From Ixodes scapularis (lineage: Eukaryota; Arthropoda; Arachnida; Ixodida; Ixodidae): 64,000 bases of DNA. The stretch spans positions 86,668,069 through 86,732,068 of the forward strand of contig NW_024609884.1 in the NCBI RefSeq assembly GCF_016920785.2. The letters run 5' to 3'. This document shows positions 1 through 9,290 of the stretch, one piece after another (the stretch's first letter is position 1; every line of letters starts with the position of its first letter). Under the pieces are notes generated by a model. The model was not told the DNA's origin and did no database searches. It worked only from the letters and a program-made list of their open reading frames with translations. The position numbers and the translations under genes were made by a program.

Positions 1-301
1 ATGGAACAGAAAACCGTGTTCTCGATATGTGCCCTAGTTGTTTTTGTTTTTAAACGATATAAGAACAGATGGAAATATGTGCCCCCCGCGGCCACTCCCA
101 ACTCTCACACCGTATTTCCGGTAATGTGGTCACGTGGTTGTGACGTTTAATGGGGAGGTAGGTTTCCGGATTCGCAGGCGGCTTTGGCTTGGTCCTCAGC
201 GAGCGTCATCATGGTTGCCAGCGTTGAAAGAAGGACGAACAAGATGGCATCTTGGAAGAACGGATTGAGCGAGATCGGGCGTGAGATGTTAGTCTTTTAG
301 C

Positions 302-377
302 ATGTCCGCTGGACTCGTTCCCTACGCGGGCACCCCGACGAAACGGGGGCGCGGCGTCGATTTCTTTCATAGCTTCC
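302..377 (+). CDS. possible first coding exon of an unknown gene
   Basis: A short open stretch starts with ATG at 302 and reads MSAGLVPYAGTPTKRGRG and onwards to a plausible splice donor (TTCC|GTGAGC) at 377/378. It ends in phase 1. The surrounding 100-480 is CpG-rich, and AAGATGGC at about 239 resembles a YY1 site, as in some housekeeping promoters. The phase would fit the first ADAM exon found at 20,513, but the peptide is not a signal peptide, so that link is doubtful. No family was recognised and the call is weak. Confidence 0.2.
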
Positions 378-694
378 GTGAGCCCGTATGTTTCACTTCA
401 CGTGATAGCGAAGCAGAAGTTACACGCAAAAGCACGTTCTCCTGAACGATGCTCGCACTGCACGAGCGCGCGTGCTGGGCAGGGACGCTGAAAGCTCGCA
501 GCTCGCTCTTGTAGCCTCAGCTACGCTGGCATTTAGAACGAAGTGGAGTATAAAAAAACTATATTGGGAAAGCGTAATGACGCACGTTCGAAACGTGAGC
601 CGAATATTCTATTTTGCTCGCCTGGAGCGCTGCTCAAAACTTGAGTGAGCAACGCCACAGAGCAGAAATGGTTTTGTTGACCTCTGATAGATGG

Positions 695-738
695 CGCCAC
701 TAAAACTACGAATGAGTCGCCACTAAAACTACGAATGA
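695..738. repeat. 23-bp tandem duplication
   Basis: The unit containing CCACTAAAACTACGAATGA is present twice head to tail, with only the last bases differing. No gene overlaps it. Confidence 0.75.
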
Positions 739-867
739 TAATATTTCGTAATGGTAGGATACTTTCGATACATTTGTTTATGTCAATACGACCAGATTTC
801 TAAAAATAGGCCTTATGTTTAGCAGATAATTGCGCAACTTGCCAATGTTTTACACGTTCCCCATTTA

Positions 868-911
868 ACGTCACGCTCACGTCATGTTCACGTCACGTCC
901 ACGTCACGCCG
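868..911. repeat. four 11-bp repeats with ACGTCA core
   Basis: Four consecutive 11-bp units (ACGTCACGCTC, ACGTCATGTTC, ACGTCACGTCC, ACGTCACGCCG) each begin with ACGTCA, the reverse of the cAMP-response half site TGACGT. The 11-bp spacing puts the cores on one face of the helix. Whether it is regulatory is unknown. Confidence 0.6.
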
Positions 912-1131
912 GCCGGGCCCTATGGTTCGGATGACCACCGCTGTGCGGCTGCAGGTCGGTAAAAGAACAGTTTTAAAATGTCCAATTAGTGAAATCGCAG
1001 CATTTCCGAGGAAGGTTGGGTGTTTTCTGTCACTTAGGGCAAGGCAGATGGATACAAAGTACAGGTTGCGATTTATTTCAGCGTCAATATTGTTGCACAG
1101 CCCCTTTAAGCACACCATGCAACTTCTCATT

Positions 1132-1176
1132 GGCCAGTGGCGATAAGTGCCGTCACGGCACTTATCGCCACTGGCC
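1132..1176. repeat. perfect 21-bp hairpin
   Basis: The arm GGCCAGTGGCGATAAGTGCC continues for one more base, is followed by a 3-base loop, and then by its exact reverse complement. No gene overlaps it. Confidence 0.85.
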
Positions 1177-1475
1177 GCTACGAACGCGAATCCAAATATT
1201 CATAGACGGATTGATTGTTGACCAGCGCTTACGTCCGAGTGACGTAGTTCTCGCGTCCAATACGCGAACTGGGTTTGGCTGATGTGCTTTGGGTATCGCG
1301 GATGTATCACAGTGAAAAGGCGGAGAGCTTCCGAAGGAAAGAAGATCAGGACTAGGCCGCTATATTTTCAAAATTTCGTACCGAAAAGTCTCTGTATAAC
1401 CTCGTACTGGTTTTTTTTTTTTTTTCGCCCACTGAATGACACGCAATGATTAGTAAAATCCCAATATAATGAGTT

Positions 1476-1600
1476 AGGGCGCAAACGAGCTTGTGGTAGT
1501 TGAACATAGTAAAAACACCCCGAGACTGAGAAAAAGAAAAGACGGACAAACACAGAGGTCTCAAACACAGCTTTGTGGTTTTCTCGGGGTGTTTTTACCA
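1476..1600. repeat. interspersed hairpin repeat, copy 1
   Basis: It starts with GGCGCAAACGAGCT and contains a 14-bp inverted repeat (AAAACACCCCGAG against CTCGGGGTGTTTT) around a loop of about 60 bases. The same opening and the CCCGAGACTG motif recur at 2,092 and, reversed, near 16,010-16,142, so this is a dispersed family. Confidence 0.6.
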
Positions 1601-1728
1601 TGTCCCAATCTAAAATCATTTTCCAACACAAAATTAATTTCATGGCCGTTCAATTATAATTCTTACGTGAAAAAAAAAGCATGCTCACATGTAAACGGGG
1701 TCCCTGTTATAAACGAGAACCATAACCG

Positions 1729-1836
1729 AAAAAAAAAAAAAAAAAAAACGGACACAGACGAAGGGAAACAGGACAAGGCAAACTCTTTCGCATAATAAAT
1801 AAATTAATAAATAAATAAATAAATAAATAAATAAAT
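1729..1836. repeat. poly(A) tract and (AAAT)n microsatellite
   Basis: A run of 20 A lies at 1,729-1,748, followed by GGACACAGACGAAGGG-type repeat sequence and then an AAAT microsatellite from about 1,793 to 1,836. Another A19 run lies at 1,969-1,987. Confidence 0.8.
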
Positions 1837-2091
1837 GAGCTTGAAAGAAATTTTTATCGGTTTTTCGCGAAGAAACCTTCTAGTGGTGCTTAAAAGAACT
1901 TTTGTTTTTTAGGGTGCAAAATATGGACAAGCCGAAGAAGCCCCCTGAATTAATAAACAAATCCATACAAAAAAAAAAAAAAAAAAAGAAGTTTAATTTA
2001 GCGAAATTTAACATAGATTCAAAATGTTGGAATGTTTCGAACTTGAAGCCCCGAGTGGCATATGCTGCTCATTGCTTGATGAACAAAAAGT

Positions 2092-2286
2092 AAGGGCGCA
2101 AACGAGCTGGTGTACATTGCACATGGTTGAAAAAAACCCGAGACTGCGGGTAAACGACACAACACTAAAAAGTCTCTAACACAGCTGAAATTTTTATTTT
2201 TATTTTCACAGCTGAAATACAAATTTCAGCTGTGTTAGAGACTTTTTAGTGTTGTGTCGTTTACCCGCAGTCTCGGGGTTTTTTCA
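2092..2286. repeat. interspersed hairpin repeat, copy 2, arms about 60 bp
   Basis: After GGGCGCAAACGAGCTGG the sequence forms an almost perfect inverted repeat of about 60 bp (left arm about 2,131-2,193, right arm about 2,221-2,284) around an AT-rich loop. The arms carry CCCGAGACTGCGGGTAAACG. It is the best-preserved fold-back member of the family seen at 1,476 and 15,995. Confidence 0.8.
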
Positions 2287-2289
2287 TTG

Positions 2290-4330
2290 CTTGACATCGA
2301 CCGCTTCTTGTCGATTGCAGAAGGGTTTGGATTTGGGCTAGTTGGTTGAACATGTTTAGGGGTTAAAAGCGCTAAAAACGACGGACGAGTAGGAGAGACA
2401 CACACCAGAGAGCGCTACTTGCAACTGGTTTATTATTGGAAAAACCACACGTACCGCGAAACCAACAAGACACACATCCGATTCAGTTCCCAACCGTCGC
2501 TAATCACACTTCTTACTCTTACACCATGCATGATCGTAAAAACGATAACTCCGATTCAAACAGGGTTATCGATGGGGCACTTACACACGTACCCTCGTCA
2601 CACTCGGAAATAAAAAAACGCTTCCGTTATCTCCCTTGTCTTTCTATTTTTGTTTCGTGCCAAGATGACGGTGTTGTCTAAATAGGGTAAACACTCACAC
2701 CTACTGCAATGTACTGCGAGATTGCCAGAAGGGGCTGACCTCAATGACAGGGCATGTTCCCTCAGTCTTTGGTTCACGCATCGCCCCGACTGCCCCACGT
2801 GTCGATTGTGGCTATTGCTTTTCTCGGAGCTCCTCCTTAGAATGGTTGCCGCATGCGAAACACGCGGCGAAGGTCTCTGCCGTCGGCGTTGGTTGCGTTC
2901 GCAGTTCAAAGAAGACAGCGGGGCAGAGGTACTTTGTATGCCACGTGGCAGCCAAGCCAAGGAGTATGCATGCTGCCGGCAGTCACGAGTCGACAAGGCG
3001 CGCGCCCGCATTGCGCCTCATTTGCGACTGGCGTGTCGCAAGCGACGTTTTCCACCCATCTGCATCGCGAGTCGGTTGCCATGCGGCGCCGTCGGAGGCG
3101 TCTGTCGCTTCTCTCGTCGCGGCTGTCTCGATCGCCCTGCATTTCTACGGGCTGGATTTTGGCTGGTCGTGCACAGTCCAGCAAAGACACGCCACGATTA
3201 TACGGGAAATTGTTCATTGGCTCTGACTTTTTATTTTTTATATATTTATATATATATTTTTTTAGAGGGGGGGGGGGGGGGGTGGAGGGGGAGCGTTGCA
3301 GAAAAACGCTCTTTTGTGGTCAGAGCAGGGTCATAATTATTAGCATTAGGATTGTTACAACGGGCATATGTATTTTGTTTTCTTCGATTATCTGTATTTA
3401 GCACCGTGTGCTCGAGGTTAAACTTTGAAGGCGTTGGCACCGAGGAGATTTCTCGTTACCACGGAAACGCACGAACTCGGCGCTCAAATCGAGGTCAACA
3501 CGTCGGACGCATTCCGCGAATTGCGCAATCGCCCTTTGTACGTAACAATGGCTCGAAAGGACACAGGAGACAATTCAAGACCCTTTTTTTTTGTGTGTGT
3601 GCGTGCGTGCGTTTCACGATAGTGCGAGAGATGCAGAACGCTAGCTCATTATTTTTTTTTTACTTTTTTTTTTTCTCTAGAAAATGTAATATCCTTGTCA
3701 GACGGGAAAGTAAATGACATTTTGATCGAATGTTATTCACCTTTCGGCGAATCAGCTCGTGATGCTGGTTCTGCTCGCGGCGGGTGCACGCGCAGCGTGG
3801 CGTATTAAACACGCGGCTGAGCTGTAATATCAATTTGCTTAAATGTCATTTAACGTGCCCGTCTGACAGGGGTAGAATTTAAGGCCGGTTCAGACAGTTG
3901 CGTTCGAGTTCGTTTGACTGCGTTGCGTCGAGAACCGAAAGCGGGTCACCGGCACATCTGTGCTTCGTATGAAGCGTGGAATCGAACACAAGGAATCATC
4001 TTGGCACGCGATATAAGCAGCAGGGATGTCCCGGGTTCTCGCTGCCGCAACGCAGTCAAACGCACTCAAATGCAACTGACTGAACCAGGCTTTAGTCGAA
4101 TGTGAAGAGTGGGAAGCTACCTTTTTGCTTCTTCTTCGTCCATTGATTAATGTCCGCTCGATTGTGGTCGTGCTACAGAGGCTGCGCCGTGACGTGAATA
4201 GGGACTTTCCGTAGATCGTCTCCGCCGTTGCGCCACGCTCTCCGCAACCCGGTACGAGATGCGGAACTCTGCTGTGCGCATGCGCACTAGCGGCATCTTC
4301 GTAGCGGAGAGAGTTGCGGGCTCGCCGAGA
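2290..4330. other. non-genic stretch, partly CpG-rich
   Basis: No recognisable gene. Positions 2,720-3,220 are CpG-rich and open in several frames on both strands, but no frame has a recognisable motif and the composition alone explains the openness. A TA/T stretch and a G16 run lie at 3,240-3,282, a TGCG microsatellite at about 3,594-3,610, and T-rich runs at 3,650-3,675. Confidence 0.6.
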
Positions 4331-4344
4331 GTCACGGTAACCCG

Positions 4345-6096
4345 GGTCCCGAGATCAAGGAAATGCTCCAGTCAGTTCTGGACCAATTACAGAAAGTAAG
4401 AGCCAAAGACGAGCAGTGGCACAGCCGTCTCAATGGAATCCGTAGCAAACTGTCGCAATTGGATGAAGTTCTAAAATTAACAAAAGAAAACGAAAGCAAC
4501 TCAAACTGCTAGGGACCACTGTTAGAACCCCGGAGAAAACGTTCCATGAACATGTTGCACGAACGGAGCAACAAGCTTACCGAATATGAAGATTACGCCC
4601 TCCGAAATAACCTTCAAGTTTTCGGCCTACCAGAGAAAGTCAATGAAACAAAAAGGAAACTCGAAAAAGCAGTCACAGATGAAATTTTCACAGAAAAACT
4701 TGGTGTAACCATCACATCCATGGAGCAAATTCCTAAGGTAGCAAGGCCCCAGGAGGGCAGAATTACACCTCGTCTTATGGCTGTTCAATTTTAATAAAAA
4801 AAAAAAAAAAACAACAACTTGCATTTTTAGGAATTGCTTGAAGCTAAAGGATACAAGGTTGTCGGTATCAAATGATTTTTCGCCAAGCCAGGCGTAAGAA
4901 ATTATGGGCTTCAGTTAGAACCAATGAGGAACAAAATGAAAGGGTTCGGTTGATTCACGATAAACTTTTTGTTACTGTTTACGTTTGGGATAAAGGCACA
5001 GACTCGACGGTTAACAGTAACAACATAATTATTGCAGGTGATTTCAACCTTCCAGAAATTGACAGAGTGAATTCTACTAACGGTCGTACAGACGTGCAAA
5101 GCTCGGAGAAAGTGCTGGATATGATGCTTGCTTTCAATCTTGCCCAGATAGTAGACCAGCCCACAATAATTATTAGCTCGAGTAGTTCCCTTCTAGGTTT
5201 GTTTTTTGTTAGTATTGACCTTCCTGTGTTTCTGTTGAAGGCAGTATCTCAGACCATAGGTTGCCTTGCTGCAAATGTTTATTCTCTAAAAAAAAAAAAA
5301 AAAAAAAAAAAATTCTAGCGGGTTCGTTCGTCGAGAATTAGTCAGAGGCAGACGACGTTTCCATTCTTGACTATCTCGATACAGCTTTTGAGTCATTCGG
5401 CAATAATGATGTGGGTGTGTTCTGGAACAAGTTCAAAGGCCATTGTGAATATTGTTTGCAGAATTTTGTCCTTGAAAAACGAAAACGTGTCGATTCCACT
5501 ATCCCTTGGGTGACGCGAGAGATAATCCTTATAAAACGAAAAATCAAACCTGAAAGGAGGTCGCCATCACGTAATACAAATGTAATCTCGCAAATTAGTG
5601 TTTAGTTAAAAGCAAAGCTAGAAGAATTTAAGAGCAATTTCTGTCTGACCTGTTTAACCTGTGTTTTCACGCCGTTTTTTCCGGCGTAGACGAAACTTAC
5701 CCCTCTGTTTCTGAAGATGAAAGGGAAGATGAGTTGGATTTTGAAATTACATATGAAGGGGTGTTTGCTATGTTACTTAATATTAACGCCAAAAAGTCGT
5801 GTGGTTCTGAGGGAATTCCCGATCGTTTTCTGAACTGGTATGCCGAAATGGTTGCAAACTTCTTAACTGTTATCTTCAATACCTCATTTTCAAATGGGAC
5901 TGTCCCTCGTGACTGGCGCTAGACACGTGTGGTTCCAATAAAAAAAAAAAAAAAAAAAAAGCGATTTATCATTATTTTGCAACTGTCGTCCAATATCTTT
6001 AACTTGCTTGTCGTGTAAAGTTATGGAGCGCGTGATTTCAAGCTTACTGAGTATCTGGATAAGAACAATATACTTTCCGATGCACAGCGTTAAGCG
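4345..6096 (+). pseudogene. degraded non-LTR retrotransposon (CR1/L2-like LINE)
   Basis: The pieces read in order on the plus strand, in shifting frames. First is an ORF1-like segment with coiled-coil character and DYALRNNLQVFGLPE (about 4,580-4,640). Then comes an endonuclease fragment GDFNLPEID (about 5,037), a linker with TIPWVTREIILIKRKIK (about 5,500-5,550), and reverse-transcriptase segments KKSCGSEGIPDRFLNWYAE (about 5,790-5,850) and CRPISLTCLSCKVMERVI (from about 5,984). Clade assignment to CR1/L2-type elements comes from remembered family motifs. It cannot be active: stops and frameshifts abound, and poly(A) runs at 4,796-4,811, 5,288-5,312 and 5,940-5,960 interrupt it. The right end is cut by a T19 run at 6,097-6,115, before the YADD catalytic region. 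Confidence 0.85.
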
Positions 6097-6197
6097 TTTT
6101 TTTTTTTTTTTTTTTCACATTAACCCAAATAACAACTATGGCACATGATTTTGCAAGGGTAACTGCCAAATATGGCCAAATCGATGCTGACATCCTA

Positions 6198-6279
6198 ACC
6201 AGTGGCGTAGCCAGGGGAAAGGCTTTCACCCCCTGATAGTAGCCTCCATCCTACAAAAGAGTAGGATGGAGGCTACTAT
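6198..6279. repeat. CAGTGGCGTAGCCAGG fragment and perfect 19-bp hairpin
   Basis: Positions 6,200-6,216 carry the terminus CAGTGGCGTAGCCAGG, which also occurs at about 24,643 and, diverged, at 17,580-17,690. Next to it, ATAGTAGCCTCCATCCTAC (6,236-6,254), a 6-base loop and its exact complement (6,261-6,279) form a perfect 19-bp stem. Confidence 0.75.
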
Positions 6280-9120
6280 TATAAGACAGAACCAGGGTCT
6301 TGTACTCCAGATGAGATGACTTTATTATCGTGTCTGCCGGGCGCCTCCGTGCCGTGGCTACAGTGTATACCGTAGCACATGTGCCTCTCACACCGCCCTT
6401 CAGCCTCTCACCAGCGCGCGCGCGTCAGACTTCACCGCTTTGCTCCGGAGTGCTGGGAGCAGCGGCTGACGTGGGAGAGCGCCTGGATTAGCGTGGTAGG
6501 CACAGAAGTTATGCTAAGTAGTATTACAGGTTGACCTTCTCTGGTTTTGGTGGTAGGTTCATCTCTAAGTTTTAAAAGCTGTACCGAGAAAGGGAGAGAG
6601 AGGGGGAAAATAACTAAAACAAACACGGGTCTGTATTTGGATAAATACAGTTGTCAAGGTAGCTCCCCTGCAGCTATCAATCGAAAGAGTGGCGAACTTT
6701 GTCTTAACTCTGGTTCCAACGCGTTGGCTTTCATAATATTTGTCGGTGGTTGTTTTTGCAGTTTATGATATTAGAGTTTTGTAGGTGGGCACATTTTTAT
6801 GGACTGACACGTTAGCGGATATGCTGGTTTACGTTGGCATTTCACACACAAAAAAAAGCGTTTACAGGCTAAATGTATTAGCGAGTGTAAAAAGGAGAAG
6901 GGGGGTGAGGTTTTATCCCAGCTGGGAAGTGTTGCGCTATGCTTCATTTTTCAACCGTTTTTTAAGTGCCCATGGTAAGTGAACCCTACTCTAGCCGGAG
7001 CCAATTATTTCTGAAAAGAAGGCTTTGTGTTCCTTTTGCGCACTATCTATTCTCATTACAAAATGTAATAAGTAATATTCTCCGGTATCAAAGAGAAACC
7101 CTCGATCATTATCACAGATGAACTCATTTAGCCATGCAGTCAGTTCATTTTTCGAGTGATGTGGCAACAGATGTTGGCATCTGCTCCAAAAGCGTCGTTG
7201 GCTGCTCCAAACCAATATTTTGCCCGCTACAAAGGGTCAAATGCCGCTTCTCTCAGTGGCCGCACCGAGAATCGACAGCGTCTTGCGCTCTCTTGTTCTC
7301 GCTGGGGCCCCTTCGAGATCGGCGGCTGCCTCTGCTCCCCCCCGGGAGGGACGCGCGAGGGATGTGTCGCCGGCAATTCCCGCCCTGCCGATTCCATTTC
7401 CTGCGTGGCGCTCCGGTCTTTCCGCTGTTTCCTCCCCGGACGCTGTTTAGTCTCGTCGAGAGAGAGAGTGCTGGCCGTGGCCCAGATGGGTGCGGTCTGC
7501 ACCCGCTTCTGCGGAGATCGCGCGCTGACCGGGCAGACATGGAGAGCGGGCCAACAGTTTTGTGTGCGAATGATGCATGCAACTCCAGTCGTCGTCAGGT
7601 TGCACGCACGCAGTGTTGTACGGAACGACCTTCCTGGAACTAATAATAATAATAATCTTTATATAAAAAAGTAACCTTGAGTGACGTGCTAGGCTGGCCC
7701 GAAAAACAAAAAAGAGAAGCAAAAGGTGAAAAACCCGTACGCAATGCGCCTGCCAGCCAACCACACAAGGAAAAACAGCAACATAACAAAACAATAACAA
7801 AAAGGTTACCGTGTTCACTAGACACAAGTCAGAAACCGTCCGCCACACATGCCACCACTCTGCCAGCAACTGCAGACAGCAACAGACAAGCCCATACAAG
7901 CGTGCGGGACCCCGCGGCAGCCAAACATTCACCAACCGCTTTCTTTGTGAATAAACTTATTATTATTATTATTAACCAGCCAGCAACGGTCAGAGGGAGG
8001 CAGTAACTGCACTAGTTACCAGCTTCCCACAGCCACCATCAATCCCCCACCACCAGAAGCTCCCACACACGCCCAGAAAAACCCGAACGCCACTGCCCTT
8101 AGTCTCCAACAACGCAGCAACACATATGCCAAGCAGAGCCCATGCCAGTAAACACGGGGCAGTCGAGCTTTTGTCATCTGCTTAGAGAATTCCCCACACA
8201 GTGTTCGTGAGTCCGCACGGTCCCCAGGGAGCGGCGTCCGGACCCCAAGTGGAACCGCGAGAAAGTCCCGAACGGCCGCCGGTACCACCGAGTGTTGATG
8301 GCGGACAGTTCCCGCGTAGATCGGCATGTCCTGTCCTCTTACTGCGCCTCCCGCTTGGGAGGCGAAACGTCTAATGAAGTGGTTTTTTCTGTTGTGTCAA
8401 GTCGGCGCTCTTATTTTAATCACGTATTTTCATAACAGAACCTCCCGAACCGGCGACTTTCTAAAATGGTTCATTTACAACGAAGCCATTGCCTAAATAT
8501 ATAAGGTACTGATAAATGTAAGCGTAAGTTCGTTACTTCTAACGGATTACTTATACGTCTGGGAAGGAGGAACACCAGTGGGGCATGCTTCATTTGCTTC
8601 TCGACGACAGACTCGGACGGTGACGGTGGTCGGTTTTCAGCGGACAGCTGCCGAGCAACCCGAGGCCGTGCACAACACCGAAACCTCCTATCTCCGGGCT
8701 GGGGTGTGTGGGACAATCACGCATTTGTCGTGAACACCTTCCAGCGGCTTGGAGAGATCGAAACGAGGTTTTAACGCGCGCACCAGAAGTGACGACATGC
8801 AAGGTGTCTGCGTCCTTGTGGAAAAGGTGCCAAAAACAATCCTGGCTGGACCACTGCTACCTTTGATGTCTAATCGGGCTTGGCGTCATTTGAAGACCGA
8901 AGCTGGAAGTGTCATACGTGTTATGATAGACGAGCCCCGAGGTTGCAGCGCGACATGCGATATCTCCGCAGTAGCCCGGTACTTCCCGAATGAATCCGTC
9001 TACGAACGTTTTCCTTTGATCCTGAGTCACAAACACACTTCAGAGCCAAAATCGTTTCACCTCCAGGTACTATCGGCGATATTCAAATTCTCCGATAGTA
9101 TACGTATATAGTTTGCGGTA
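6280..9120. other. non-genic stretch with retroelement tails
   Basis: No gene recognised. Positions 7,160-7,620 are CpG-rich and open in several frames, without motifs. An (ATT)n-type tail at about 7,642-7,665 is oriented to the minus strand, and another at about 7,955-7,974 (GTGAATAAAC followed by TTATTATTATT) to the plus strand. They look like 3' ends of two retroelement fragments lying back to back. A 120-codon frame at 8,749-9,111 has no recognisable motif. Confidence 0.5.
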
Positions 9121-9124
9121 AAAG

Positions 9125-9290
9125 AAAAAAAAAAAAAAAAAGCGCAGGCAAGTTGGTGAATTAACTCAATAATGAAAAACCTAAGACTCAATAATCAAAC
9201 CCCCCCCCCCCCCCAAAAAAAAAAAAAAAAAAAAATAAAATAAAAAAAAAAAGATGAGAAAGACCCGCGAGGGGTCTTTCTCATCGTGTG
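9125..9290. repeat. homopolymer cluster with perfect 14-bp hairpin
   Basis: Runs of A17 (9,125-9,141), C15 (9,200-9,214) and A21 (9,215-9,235) are followed by GATGAGAAAGACCC, the loop GCGAG, and the exact complement (9,253-9,285). In this eukaryotic context the hairpin is not a bacterial terminator. Confidence 0.8.

Noticed and set aside
2722..3401. Several overlapping frames up to 204 codons, both strands
   Set aside because: CpG-rich sequence is open in many frames at once; no motif, signal peptide or splice pattern was seen.
7134..7674. Frames of about 170 codons
   Set aside because: Composition-driven; no recognised domain, and a poly-repeat tail is included in one frame.
9253..9285. 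Rho-independent terminator
   Set aside because: The form fits, but the setting is animal intergenic repeat DNA.
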